Both the position numbers and the translations under genes were made by a program. A DNA stretch of 64,000 bases from the NCBI GenBank assembly GCA_964478515.1, contig CAYZIL010000003.1, positions 56,361 through 120,360 on the forward strand, in the 5' to 3' direction. Under the pieces are notes generated by a model. The model was given only the letters and a program-made list of their open reading frames with translations, was not told where the DNA came from and did no database searches. The stretch comes from HGM13233 sp964478515 (lineage in GTDB: Bacteria > Bacillota > Clostridia > Oscillospirales > Ruminococcaceae). This document shows, in pieces, positions 8,722-16,711 of the stretch (position 1 is the stretch's first letter; each line of letters opens with the position of its first letter).

Positions 8722-9120
8722 TTGGCTGATAATGAAATTACCGCGGCCGCCGACACCGCCGTCAAAGCGGAAGCCGCCGCAGCACCTGTAAAGGCGCCCA
8801 GCGCTGCTGAAAGCAGCGAGACAAGACCTGAGCGCAGTGAGCGCCCTGAGCGCAGCGAGCGTTATGACCGCGGTGAGCGTTCCGAGCGTCCGCGCGGCCC
8901 GCAAATGCACCGCCGCAGAAAGGTCTGCGCTTTTTGCGTCGACCGCGCCGAGCATATTGACTACAAAGACGTCGGCCGTCTGCGCAAGTACATGTCCGCA
9001 GAGCGCGGCAAAATTATTCCCCGCCGTGTCACCGGCACTTGCGCGCGTCACCAGCGCGAACTGACCATCGCCATTAAGCGCGCTCGTCAAATCGCGTTGC
9101 TGCCCTACACCGCCGAGTAA
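8722..9120 (+). CDS. rpsR: 30S ribosomal protein S18 with a long charged N-terminal extension
   Basis: 132 residues, against about 75-90 for typical S18. The conserved part is the last 75 residues (RRKVCAFCVDRAEHIDYKD, RGKIIPRRVTGTCARHQR). The first 55 residues are an Ala-rich acidic stretch followed by four or five units of ERS/RPE/RYD type (RPERSERPERSERYDRGERS). The start is a TTG at 8722 with AGGAGG 11 nt upstream; no ATG is available before the conserved core except an internal one, which would drop the extension. The CxxC in the core is retained. The extension's role is unknown. Confidence 0.93.
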   Translation: MADNEITAAADTAVKAEAAAAPVKAPSAAESSETRPERSERPERSERYDRGERSERPRGPQMHRRRKVCAFCVDRAEHIDYKDVGRLRKYMSAERGKIIPRRVTGTCARHQRELTIAIKRARQIALLPYTAE

Positions 9121-9131
9121 AAAAACAGTAT

Positions 9132-9167
9132 AAAAGCTGCGGCAGAGTTTTCTGCCGCAGCTTTTTT
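9132..9167 (+). terminator. Rho-independent terminator of the rpsF operon
   Basis: A perfect 15-bp stem (9132-9146 with 9151-9165), GTTT loop, and a run of six T. Confidence 0.95.
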
Positions 9168-9221
9168 CGTGTTTCTGTTTCAGTTGTAAAGCCGGCACAA
9201 TTGCCGCACAATAACTGCGCG

Positions 9222-9347
9222 CTATTTCAGCGGCTTCAAGCCGTCATAAAGTTCATTGAACGAACGCTGTGTGCGGCAGCGGCCGTAGGACAGCGCGCGG
9301 TTTTCGCCGTATTCGAGCAAAAAGCATTTTGTCAGTTCCTCGGCCGT
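9222..9347 (-). other. In-frame 41-codon extension beyond the UAG stop of the HExxH gene
   Basis: Directly after the TAG at 9350-9348 the same frame stays open for 41 sense codons and ends at a second TAG (9224-9222). The predicted peptide begins TAEELTKCFLLEYGENR and looks like ordinary protein, continuing the helix of the upstream ORF. If TAG replaced a CAG, the product would be 157 residues. Possible readings are a nonsense mutation, programmed readthrough, or chance openness in GC-rich DNA. Confidence 0.45.
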
Positions 9348-9695
9348 CTACTCCAGTGCGGAAAAGAACTGCGTCTGCGCAAATTCGCCCTCCGGCGTGT
9401 GCGCGGTGTAGTGAGCGTCTATAAGCGACTCGGTGACCTGGTCGAGCGGATACAGTTTAATGTGCATCAGCTCATGAACAATGACTTCCTCGTAATTCTC
9501 CTGGCGGGGATTGACGACGTTTAGTTCGAGTACCGCTTTACGGTCGTCGCAATCTATTGTAAAATCGCCTGTCTTCTGCCAGTCGGTATCGTCAACGAGT
9601 TCCAGCGCTACGTCCCACTGCGGACAAATGCGCAGTTTTTGGCACCACTTTTCGAAAAGCTCGCGCAACTGTATTTCATTGCTCACAGCACTCAC
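9348..9695 (-). CDS. Small HExxH zinc-metallopeptidase-like protein
   Basis: 115 residues to the first stop. The zinc-binding helix is VIVHELMHIKL (residues ~71-81), followed by a downstream ESLID that could give the third ligand (Glu or Asp). The N-terminal half (LRELFEKWCQKLRICPQWDV) is helical. There is no signal peptide, so it acts inside the cell; it resembles short SprT/IrrE-like or phage-type metallopeptidases, but the family is not certain. GTG start, a few bases after the zinc-ribbon gene, so the two are probably co-transcribed. The frame continues for 41 codons past the TAG. Confidence 0.6.
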   Translation of the reverse strand: MSAVSNEIQLRELFEKWCQKLRICPQWDVALELVDDTDWQKTGDFTIDCDDRKAVLELNVVNPRQENYEEVIVHELMHIKLYPLDQVTESLIDAHYTAHTPEGEFAQTQFFSALE

Positions 9696-9701
9696 GCCCT
9701 T

Positions 9702-10592
9702 TTACAGCAGAATAAAATGGCTGGCAATATAGCTGAGAGAAAAGCAAGCAGCGCAATAGATTAGAATCCCCACCCAGCTCGTGCCGCCGCGGCGAACCAG
9801 CTTTTGGCGGTAGTCGCTGTCGTTGAGCGATTGAGCTTTGATTTTTCTCATGCGGCGGGCCGATTCCTTGCGGTATATCCAAATACCGAGCAGCGAGCAA
9901 ACAAGCCGCACTGCCAGCACCGCGTAGGAACTCCAGCTCATCGCCTTGAGCCAAAACTCGTAGCTCAGTCCCAGCACGCTGCTCAGACCGAAATATTCAA
10001 AATACAGTGAAAACATTGCCGGCAGGCTCAAAACGACCATCAACACGCCGAGAATTATTCCGGTGACCCAGGCTTTGCGGTAAAGGAAATACAAGTCCGG
10101 GAATATTGCCGGAATGACCGCGAACGAGATTTTTGAGTTGCGCTGGCGCTGTATTTCAAAATGGCGAAAATAACTGTAGCTGTTCGGGCCGATATAAAGC
10201 TGCCAGTCGGACGCGGGTATATCCTCGTAGGTCTCGTCCGGTATTTGCTGTTGCTGCTGCGTAAAAGCGGCAAGACCGGGAAATTGCGAGCTTTGCGTGT
10301 CAGCGGAACGGTTGAGTTCGCTGCCGCAAAAAGCGCAGAATATATTTGCCGCATTGTTTGCTCTGCCGCAGCGCGGGCAGGTGATTTCGGGCTCCTCTTC
10401 AGCCGCGGCCGGCAGCACCGGCTTGCTCCAGACAAAGCCTTCGGCATGTTTCGCCGCGTTGCCGCACTCGCCGTGCTGCTGCCAGCAGCTGCGGTGCTGC
10501 GGCGTGCCGCAATCGGGACAAACGACAATATCGTCTGTCTGCTGCAGCTCCTTGCCGCAATGCGGGCACTGCGCGCCCTCGTAGTTCCACAT
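9702..10592 (-). CDS. RING/zinc-ribbon membrane protein (DUF2628-like)
   Basis: 296 residues. The N-terminus has a treble-clef/RING-like cluster (CPHCGKELQQTDDIVVCPDC, then HRSCW) and a second ribbon (CPRCGRANNAANIFCAFCG near residue 75). A Gln-rich linker leads to a C-terminal DUF2628-type domain with three or four membrane segments (about 165-290). Such proteins are common in Clostridia but uncharacterised. GGAAGG lies 8 nt upstream of the ATG. It is followed within 7 nt by the HExxH gene. Confidence 0.75.
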   Translation of the reverse strand: MWNYEGAQCPHCGKELQQTDDIVVCPDCGTPQHRSCWQQHGECGNAAKHAEGFVWSKPVLPAAAEEEPEITCPRCGRANNAANIFCAFCGSELNRSADTQSSQFPGLAAFTQQQQQIPDETYEDIPASDWQLYIGPNSYSYFRHFEIQRQRNSKISFAVIPAIFPDLYFLYRKAWVTGIILGVLMVVLSLPAMFSLYFEYFGLSSVLGLSYEFWLKAMSWSSYAVLAVRLVCSLLGIWIYRKESARRMRKIKAQSLNDSDYRQKLVRRGGTSWVGILIYCAACFSLSYIASHFILL

Positions 10593-10637
10593 ACACTTTA
10601 CCTTCCTGGCGATTAAGTTTCTGTCACATTATCGTTT

Positions 10638-10666
10638 ATTGTACCGCAAACACTGTTAAAATGCAA
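10638..10666 (-). promoter_or_regulatory. Promoter of the zinc-ribbon / HExxH pair
   Basis: On the minus strand TTGCAT (10666-10661), 17 bp, TACAAT (10643-10638), 46 bp before the ATG at 10592. Confidence 0.65.
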
Positions 10667-10719
10667 AGAATATAATGTGAACCCGGTATTAATATGAAAA
10701 CAACTTACCCCTGTGCGTA

Positions 10720-10748
10720 TTGCCATAAAAGCGCAAAACCGCTATAAT
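10720..10748 (+). promoter_or_regulatory. prfB promoter
   Basis: TTGCCA (10720-10725), 17 bp, TATAAT (10743-10748). An upstream in-frame ATG at 10713 lies inside this promoter, which rules it out as the prfB start. Confidence 0.8.
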
Positions 10749-10781
10749 ATAAAAGCTAATTTATGTGAGGGAATAATATTT

Positions 10782-11897
10782 ATGATTGTCGATCAATATG
10801 TAATCGATCTTGACGCGCTGCGTCCGGAGTTGGACAGCATAATATCCGCTATTGATGAAAAGAGTATCAGCGCGGAACTGGCCGAGATAGAAAAGCAGAC
10901 ATCCGCGCCCGATTTTTGGAACGATACCGATAACTCAAAAAAGGTTTTCGCCCGCCAAAGCGCGTTGAAATCCCGGCTCAATTCGCTTAACAGCGCTGTG
11001 AGCGCTTTTGACGACGTCGAAACCTTAATTGAGATAGCCAAAGAGGAGCCGGACGACGACTCGCTCGCGCCCGAGCTCGACACGGCGCTGGAAAAGCTGA
11101 AAAAAGTGCTTGCTCAGCAGCGGCTGGCCACTCTGCTCAGCGACGAATACGACCACAGCAACGCCATTCTAACCTTCCATGCCGGCGCCGGCGGTACCGA
11201 GGCGCAGGACTGGGCGGCAATGCTGTATAGAATGTACAAAATGTATGCCGAGCACAGCGGTTTTAAATTTAAGGTTCTCGACTATCTTGACGGCGACGAG
11301 GCCGGCTTAAAGAGCGCCTCGGTGCTAATTGAGGGCGCCGACGCCTACGGCTATTTAAAATCAGAGCACGGCGTTCACCGCCTGGTGCGTATTTCCCCCT
11401 TCGACTCTTCCGGCCGCCGCCACACTTCCTTTGCCTCTTTGGAAGTTATGCCGGAAATCGGCGACGACATCTCAGTGGAGATCCGCGACGAGGACATTCG
11501 CGTCGACACCTTCCGCAGCAGCGGCGCCGGCGGTCAGCACGTCAACAAAACTTCCTCCGCCATCCGTATTACCCATATCCCCACCGGCATCGTCGTCAGC
11601 TGCCAAAACGAGCGCAGCCAGTTTCAGAACAAAGACGTGGCGATGAAAATGCTCAAGTCCAAATTGCTGAAAATAAAAGAGCAGGAACATCTTGAGCGCA
11701 TTGAGGACATCAAGGGCAACCAGATGGAAATAAATTTCGGCTCTCAGATACGCAGTTACGTCTTTATGCCCTACACTCTTGTCAAAGACCACCGCACTGG
11801 CTACGAGCAGGGCAACATTACCGCCGTAATGGATGGCGATCTTGACGGCTTTATCAACGCCTACCTGGTAATGATAAGCAAAGAAAAGAAAAGCTGA
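10782..11897 (+). CDS. prfB: Peptide chain release factor 2, without programmed frameshift
   Basis: 371 residues. The SPF tripeptide that reads UGA/UAA stops is in RISPFDSSGRR, and the catalytic GGQ loop is in GAGGQHVNKTSSAIR. The frame is continuous from the ATG at 10782 (GAGGG upstream), with no in-frame UGA and +1 shift near codon 25 as seen in many bacteria, so autoregulation by frameshift is absent. It stands as a single gene between its own promoter and a shared terminator. Confidence 0.96.
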   Translation: MIVDQYVIDLDALRPELDSIISAIDEKSISAELAEIEKQTSAPDFWNDTDNSKKVFARQSALKSRLNSLNSAVSAFDDVETLIEIAKEEPDDDSLAPELDTALEKLKKVLAQQRLATLLSDEYDHSNAILTFHAGAGGTEAQDWAAMLYRMYKMYAEHSGFKFKVLDYLDGDEAGLKSASVLIEGADAYGYLKSEHGVHRLVRISPFDSSGRRHTSFASLEVMPEIGDDISVEIRDEDIRVDTFRSSGAGGQHVNKTSSAIRITHIPTGIVVSCQNERSQFQNKDVAMKMLKSKLLKIKEQEHLERIEDIKGNQMEINFGSQIRSYVFMPYTLVKDHRTGYEQGNITAVMDGDLDGFINAYLVMISKEKKS

Positions 11898-11914
11898 GTT
11901 TACCGCACAAAAAA

Positions 11915-11947
11915 AACAGTCGGCACGCCCAAGCGTTGCCGACTGTT
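11915..11947. terminator. Bidirectional terminator between prfB and the serine hydrolase
   Basis: The AACAGTCGGCA arm (11915-11925) pairs with TGCCGACTGTT, with a short CGC/GCG upper stem. It is flanked by GTTTT on the plus side and eight T on the minus side, between convergent genes. Confidence 0.85.
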
Positions 11948-11966
11948 GTTTTATGTCCTGCCGCGC

Positions 11967-12950
11967 TCAAACACACAGCAGCGGCATAATACGGTCGTTA
12001 ATAAACTGCACGCGGTCAAGAACGCTCGGTTTGAAAGTGGCGGCCACCGCCACAACGGCGTCGGCGTTCGGGTCAACATATATTACATTGCCGCTGTTGC
12101 CAAGCGCGGCATAAGCCGCTTTGTCCGGTTCGGGAGTCCACCACAAATAGCCGTAAGACATATTGCCGAAGTGCCTGTCGCAGTGAATGCGCGGTTTGGT
12201 GCTGCGCTCCAGCCACTGCGCTGACACGACTCTGTTACCGTTATATATTCCCTCATTAAGGCACAGCTGCCCTATCTTTGCCATATCTGTCGCGTTCATG
12301 CATAGGCCGTAGCCCGCGGCGGCGACGCCCTGCGGGTCGACAAACCATACCTTGCCGTGCGGCTCGCGCGAAAGGATAAAGGCCTTGTGCTCAGCAGCCG
12401 TTTTTGCCTCAAAATTGCGGTAGGGTTCTATGCCCAGCGGCGCAAAAAGACAGCGGTTGGCAAAATCCACTGTCTGCATGCCGCTGCGTCGGGTAATTAT
12501 GCCCGTAAGTATGTGCACGCCGAGCGTTGAGTATTTGAACTCGCCGGTAATACCGGCCCGACCGCCCAACAAGTCCAGCGCCGCGACAGTCCAGTCGCTG
12601 CTGGTACACACCTTTGTCCAGGGCTCGCTCTTGTATTTGTACGGCGCCGTCATCGTCAGCAGGTGTTCTATATCGACCTGTTGGATAGTCTTTTCGCCGC
12701 GCTTTAGCGTGTAATCGGGGAAAAAATCCAGCACCTTTTGCTGCACGCTGTCTATAAGCCCATTGTCAATAGCAATGCCGACGAGCAGCGACACCACGCT
12801 TTTAGTCACAGACATGACATGCAGCGTGTCCGCTTCGGTAAAGCCGCCCCAGCTGTCGCTGTAGAGCGTTTTGCCGCCCTTCAAAGCAACAATGCCGCGG
12901 ATATTCTCCTGGTTTTCCGCCACATAATCGTGAAGTTCTTCCCTGTCCAT
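11967..12950 (-). CDS. Serine hydrolase of the beta-lactamase / PBP-like (class C) family
   Basis: 327 residues. The nucleophile motif SVTKS (SxxK, near residue 47) lies in the expected early position. A YKYKS region and GYLWW (near residue 270) fit the family. There is no signal peptide, so it is predicted cytoplasmic; such proteins are often esterases or D-amino-acid peptidases rather than antibiotic-resistance enzymes. AAGGTAAT precedes the ATG. Monocistronic. Confidence 0.8.
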   Translation of the reverse strand: MDREELHDYVAENQENIRGIVALKGGKTLYSDSWGGFTEADTLHVMSVTKSVVSLLVGIAIDNGLIDSVQQKVLDFFPDYTLKRGEKTIQQVDIEHLLTMTAPYKYKSEPWTKVCTSSDWTVAALDLLGGRAGITGEFKYSTLGVHILTGIITRRSGMQTVDFANRCLFAPLGIEPYRNFEAKTAAEHKAFILSREPHGKVWFVDPQGVAAAGYGLCMNATDMAKIGQLCLNEGIYNGNRVVSAQWLERSTKPRIHCDRHFGNMSYGYLWWTPEPDKAAYAALGNSGNVIYVDPNADAVVAVAATFKPSVLDRVQFINDRIMPLLCV

Positions 12951-13116
12951 TCAATTACCTTCTTGTCAAACGTTTTTGTCTCCAAACGTTGCTGCGTGCG
13001 CACAATAACTTGCCGTTGCCGCGGCGCCGCACACGCCGCCTTTGTTTAAGTATACCGTAAATATTTTAATTGCGCTATCGGAGATAATTTTGCCGCGACG
13101 AGTCGTTCTCTCACGG

Positions 13117-13170
13117 GCGCAGCGGATGGCATTTTTTCGCAAAAAAATGCCGGAGCAAAGCGGACTTTGC
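13117..13170. repeat. 54-bp direct repeat, copy 1
   Basis: Identical over 54 bp to 13322-13375. It contains the palindrome GGCATTTTTT-CGC-AAAAAAATGCC and the start of the terminator hairpin, but here the distal arm (CTTTGCCC) no longer pairs fully. Confidence 0.9.
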
Positions 13171-13321
13171 CCTGACAGTGAACCAACAATAAAGATAAAG
13201 CCGTTCCGCGCCGACAGGCGCAACCACGAAAAAAACCAAAGCAAGCGAGGCGTCGCGAGGGCGCTTGCAACCGAGCAGCCGCAGCGTGGCGACGGTTTTT
13301 TCGTAAAGAAGGAGCAAGGGA
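13171..13321. other. 151-bp spacer between the 54-bp repeats; no gene
   Basis: No supported ORF. It has a compositional bias (runs of A/T between GC-rich blocks) similar to the flanking repeats, suggesting the whole 13117-13375 block is one repeated intergenic element downstream of the tRNA. Confidence 0.4.
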
Positions 13322-13375
13322 GCGCAGCGGATGGCATTTTTTCGCAAAAAAATGCCGGAGCAAAGCGGACTTTGC
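13322..13375. repeat. 54-bp direct repeat, copy 2
   Basis: The tRNA-proximal copy. It overlaps the tRNA-Leu terminator hairpin and lies 8 bp from the tRNA 3' end. Confidence 0.9.
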
Positions 13376-13379
13376 TCCG
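13340..13379 (-). terminator. tRNA-Leu terminator
   Basis: On the minus strand, a perfect 10-bp hairpin (CGGAGCAAAG / CTTTGCTCCG, 13379-13356) is followed by GGCATTTTTTT. Confidence 0.85.
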
Positions 13380-13382
13380 ACG

Positions 13383-13471
13383 TGGTGCCGCCAGTCGGGC
13401 TCGAACCGACATGCTTTGTTAAGAGCGAGGGATTTTAAGTCCCTTGTGTCTGCCAATTCCACCATGGCGGC
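13383..13471 (-). tRNA. tRNA-Leu (anticodon UAA)
   Basis: An 89-nt gene including encoded CCA. The acceptor stem is GCCGCCA/TGGCGGC with discriminator A. The anticodon stem GGGA/TCCC encloses loop CTTAAAA, giving UAA. There is a long variable arm (class II) and a T-arm GTCGG-TTCGAGC-CCGAC. Confidence 0.97.
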
Positions 13472-13480
13472 GCATAGGTA

Positions 13481-13509
13481 ATGATAAACTATTTTTATTT
13501 TTCTGTCAA
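13481..13509 (-). promoter_or_regulatory. tRNA-Leu promoter
   Basis: Minus strand TTGACA (13509-13504), 17-bp A-rich spacer, TATCAT (13486-13481), ten bases before the tRNA 5' end. Confidence 0.8.
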
Positions 13510-13531
13510 TAAATCATCGCCGCGGAAAAGA

Positions 13532-13560
13532 TTGCTCAAAGGCAAATCAGCGTATATAAT
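13532..13560 (+). promoter_or_regulatory. Promoter of the esterase / acyltransferase / DUF6320 operon
   Basis: TTGCTC (13532-13537), 17 bp, TATAAT (13555-13560), divergent from the tRNA promoter. Confidence 0.75.
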
Positions 13561-13587
13561 AATATTACTAATATGCGGAGGACTTCT

Positions 13588-14493
13588 ATGACCAGCATTG
13601 CCGGTTCACTTCTCTATAAACAAATTAAGCTCGCAAAACCTTTGCTCAACGTTATGGACATCGGCGACCAGCGCAAGTGGCAGGACCGTCTGGGCGAACT
13701 GGGCGCAAAGTCGCTTAAGGGCAAGGTAGAATACCGCGGAGAACCCTTTAAACTTTTTGACGCCGAATGGGCGGTACCGCAACAGGACAGCCGCGAGGGC
13801 GCAATCCTTTACCTGCACGGCGGCAGTTACACGGCGGGCTCATTACCCTACTCAAAGGGTTTCGGCGGCATAATCGCCGAGGAGACCGACTTGCGGACAC
13901 TTTGCGTCGGCTACCGGCTGGCGCCGGAGCACCCCCACCCCGCCGCACTTGAAGACGCGCTGTGCGCCTATCGCCGCGTGCTGGAAAGCGTGTCGCCAAA
14001 AAAGCTGGTCGTAATGGGTGAGTCTGCCGGCGGCGGGCTTACTTTGGCTTTGCTGCTGCGCATAAAACAGTTGAAACTGCCCATGCCGGCGTGTGCCGTA
14101 ACGCTCTCGCCCTGGTGCGACCTTACCTGTACCGCCGAGTCGTATATTACAAACGCCGAGCGCGACCCGACTTTAGACGACGCCGCGCTGCGCTACAGCG
14201 CGCGCTGCTATGCCGGCGAGCGGCCGCTGACCTACCCGCTGGTCTCGCCGTATTTCGGCGACCTTACCGGTCTGCCGCCCGTCCTGATTTTTGCCGGCAC
14301 GTTCGAACTGCTTATGGATGACAGCCGCAATATAGCCGAAAAGCTTAAGGCCGCCGGCGTTGAGAGTGAGCTGCATTTGGCCGACGGAATGTGGCACGTC
14401 TATGTGCTGTTTTCCATTCCGGAATCCAAGTTGGCTATCGCACGCATAAACAGCTTCATTGAGCAAAAGCTCTTTCCCGGTGAGGGGCAATGA
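13588..14493 (+). CDS. Alpha/beta hydrolase, hormone-sensitive-lipase family esterase
   Basis: 301 residues. The HGG oxyanion motif is in LYLHGGSYTAG, the nucleophile elbow is GESAGGG, the catalytic Asp is likely in the FAGTFELLMDD region, and His is in DGMWHVY. The start is the ATG at 13588 with GGAGGA 5 nt upstream; an ATG 15 bp earlier overlaps that ribosome site. Its stop overlaps the acyltransferase start (ATGA). The grouping suggests ester formation or hydrolysis on a common lipid or alcohol substrate; the substrate is unknown. Confidence 0.87.
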   Translation: MTSIAGSLLYKQIKLAKPLLNVMDIGDQRKWQDRLGELGAKSLKGKVEYRGEPFKLFDAEWAVPQQDSREGAILYLHGGSYTAGSLPYSKGFGGIIAEETDLRTLCVGYRLAPEHPHPAALEDALCAYRRVLESVSPKKLVVMGESAGGGLTLALLLRIKQLKLPMPACAVTLSPWCDLTCTAESYITNAERDPTLDDAALRYSARCYAGERPLTYPLVSPYFGDLTGLPPVLIFAGTFELLMDDSRNIAEKLKAAGVESELHLADGMWHVYVLFSIPESKLAIARINSFIEQKLFPGEGQ

Positions 14494-15794
14494 ACACAGC
14501 GGACAAAAGCCGCCGGTATATCCCCCGCCGCTGGGAAAAGCTTGACAACGCGGCAAAAATTTACCCTGCCGCCATGTCCAACAACTGGACGGCGCTGTTT
14601 CGCGTCTCGGCCGAACTTAGCGAGCCCGTTGACCCGGCAATACTCGCCCGGGCACAGCAGACTGTCCTGAAGCGTTTCCCGTCTTTCTCGCTGCGCTTGC
14701 GCCGCGGATTGTTCTGGTATTACCTAGAGCGGCTTGACGGCGCGCCAGACATCCAGCCCGACGTTGCCAATCCCTGCGTGCGCATGGACATGCGCAGCAA
14801 CGGCGGCTTTATGTTCCGCACCCGCTATTACCAGTGCCGCATAGCGGTGGAAATATTCCACGTGCTCACAGACGGCACCGGCGGAATGATATTTTTAAAA
14901 ACACTGGTTGCGGAGTATCTGCGGCTGAAGTACGGCGCAGACATACCCTGCGAGTGCGGGGTACTTGACTGCCGCGAGCAGCCGCTGGCCGACGAGATGA
15001 CCGACAGTTTCGGCGAGTATGCCCGCCGCGCCACCGCGAAAAGGCACGAGATAGCCGCTTACCGATTGCGCGGCACAGTAGTGGAACCGCACTTTCTCAA
15101 CGTCATTACCGGTATACTGCCCGCCGACGCCGTTAGCGCCAAGGCAAAGAGCTACGGCGCTACCGTAACAGAATACATTGCCAGCGTGTTGGTAATGTCT
15201 ATTTGCACATTACAGCAGCGCGAGCTTTCTCTGCGCCGCAGACACCAGCCGGTCAAGGTCTCTATTCCCGTAAATTTGCGCCGCTACTACCCGACAAATA
15301 CGCTGCGTAATTTTGCCAGCTATGTCAATATCGGTGTGGACTCAAAGCTTGGAGTTTATTCCTTTGAGGAAATTCTCGGCCTGATAAAAAGCTACATGAA
15401 AATTGAAACCAACGAGAAAATGCTCAACGCAAAAATTGCCACAAACGTCGCCTCCGAGCGCAACCCACTGCTGCGGCTGACGCCGCTTGTCATAAAAGAC
15501 GCGGTTATGAAAGCTGTTTTTTTGCTGACCGGCGACCGCTATTCGTCGACCACTCTTTCCAACCTGGGGCGCACTCAACTGCCGCAAGCGATGCAGCAAT
15601 ACGTTACAAGACTTGATTTTATGCTCGGGCCGATGAGTCTCAACCCGGTTACCGCGGCGTGCGTGAGCTACAACAACGTCATGACGCTCAACTTTACGCG
15701 CACCGTTACCGAAACCGACCTTGAGCGGATTTTCTTCACGAATCTGGTCAAAATGGGCATACCGGTAAAAATTGAAAGTAATCAGAGGTATTAG
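14490..15794 (+). CDS. Condensation-domain / alcohol-acetyltransferase-like acyltransferase
   Basis: 434 residues of the CoA-dependent acyltransferase superfamily (alcohol acetyltransferase, PapA, wax-ester and NRPS condensation domains). The active-site HxxxDG motif is HVLTDGTGG near residue 129. The second half carries VSIPVNLRRYYPTNTLRNF, the counterpart of the DFGWG-side tunnel region; I do not see the DFGWG motif itself. No carrier-protein or NRPS module is nearby, so the acyl donor is more likely an acyl-CoA. Overlaps the esterase by 4 nt, and the DUF6320 gene begins 3 bp after it. Confidence 0.75.
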   Translation: MNTADKSRRYIPRRWEKLDNAAKIYPAAMSNNWTALFRVSAELSEPVDPAILARAQQTVLKRFPSFSLRLRRGLFWYYLERLDGAPDIQPDVANPCVRMDMRSNGGFMFRTRYYQCRIAVEIFHVLTDGTGGMIFLKTLVAEYLRLKYGADIPCECGVLDCREQPLADEMTDSFGEYARRATAKRHEIAAYRLRGTVVEPHFLNVITGILPADAVSAKAKSYGATVTEYIASVLVMSICTLQQRELSLRRRHQPVKVSIPVNLRRYYPTNTLRNFASYVNIGVDSKLGVYSFEEILGLIKSYMKIETNEKMLNAKIATNVASERNPLLRLTPLVIKDAVMKAVFLLTGDRYSSTTLSNLGRTQLPQAMQQYVTRLDFMLGPMSLNPVTAACVSYNNVMTLNFTRTVTETDLERIFFTNLVKMGIPVKIESNQRY

Positions 15795-15797
15795 TCG

Positions 15798-16502
15798 ATG
15801 TCCTATTGCGTTAACTGCGGTGTGGAGCTCGCGCCGTCAGAAAAAAAATGTCCGCTTTGCGGCACGACTGTCATCAATCCGACAAAGCCCTGGGTCGAAC
15901 CCGAACACCGCCCCTTCCCGCAGCGCGTTGAGTATGTGCTTACCCGCTCGCAGCGCCGCTTTGTTGCCGGCGTTGTCTCGCTGATGCTGCTGGTACCGAT
16001 ACTCGTTTGCCTTATCGGCAACTACTTCAGCACCGGTTCCATCACCTGGGCGTTTTACGTTGTCGGCGGCTGTCTTTGCGCTTTCGTATATGTGCTGCTG
16101 CCAATGATAATCGACGGCTTTCACCCGCTGTGGTGCGTCTTGCTCGACACGCTGGTGACAGCGCTGTATCTGGCCGCCATCGCCTACGGCAGCGGCGATT
16201 TCAGCTGGTTCTTGCCGCTGTCGCTGCCGCTGTGCATCGCTGCGGGCGTCTTTATGACGCTGAATGTTTTGGTATTCACCGCCGACATGACCGCGTTGCA
16301 CCGCGCCGCGTCGCTCGTTGCACTGACAGGCGCACTGGTCGTGGCCATAGAGGTGACAATAAACCGCTACACCGGCGCCGTTCCGGTGATACGGTGGTCG
16401 CTGTACGCATTTGCGCCCTGCGTGATTATTTCGGTCATCTTCATCTTATTCGAGCGCCGGCAGCGGCTCAAGGACCAGATAAAGCGGCGCGTCTTTCACT
16501 AA
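15798..16502 (+). CDS. Zinc-ribbon polytopic membrane protein, DUF6320-like
   Basis: 234 residues. An N-terminal zinc ribbon (CVNCGVELAPSEKKCPLCG) is followed by six hydrophobic segments between residues ~50 and 220 and a basic tail. This architecture matches Clostridia DUF6320 proteins that I recall beside similar acyltransferase genes. Function unknown; it may anchor the acyltransferase at the membrane or carry the product. Last gene of the operon. Confidence 0.75.
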   Translation: MSYCVNCGVELAPSEKKCPLCGTTVINPTKPWVEPEHRPFPQRVEYVLTRSQRRFVAGVVSLMLLVPILVCLIGNYFSTGSITWAFYVVGGCLCAFVYVLLPMIIDGFHPLWCVLLDTLVTALYLAAIAYGSGDFSWFLPLSLPLCIAAGVFMTLNVLVFTADMTALHRAASLVALTGALVVAIEVTINRYTGAVPVIRWSLYAFAPCVIISVIFILFERRQRLKDQIKRRVFH

Positions 16503-16537
16503 AATGCCGCGCCTGCCGTGCCGCTGACTAATTCGAC

Positions 16538-16559
16538 CACGCCTAAAATGGCGTGATTT
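16538..16559 (+). terminator. Weak candidate terminator after DUF6320
   Basis: CACGCC (16538-16543) pairs perfectly with GGCGTG (16550-16555), a 6-nt loop, then ATTTG. Short stem and weak T tract. Confidence 0.35.
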
Positions 16560-16711
16560 GTATGAGCCGTGTAAATGCAAGATACTGCCGGCGCCTGAAG
16601 GCGCTTTTGCAAAAAGAACTTATTTAAAGAAACCGGGAGGGCTTGCTGTGTGTGAAACGCAGGCGGCAAGCCCTTGTACTTTGCCTTGCTGCTGCGCGCC
16701 GCCCCATGAAA

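Noticed and set aside
10713..10781. Longer prfB start or programmed frameshift site
   Set aside because: The upstream codons lie in the promoter, and the coding frame is continuous with no internal UGA.
11967..12950. Class C beta-lactamase resistance gene
   Set aside because: SxxK is present, but there is no signal peptide and the family is mostly esterases and peptidases.
13046..13465. Open frames overlapping the 54-bp repeats and tRNA-Leu on the minus strand
   Set aside because: They include the tRNA and terminator sequence and give no recognisable protein.
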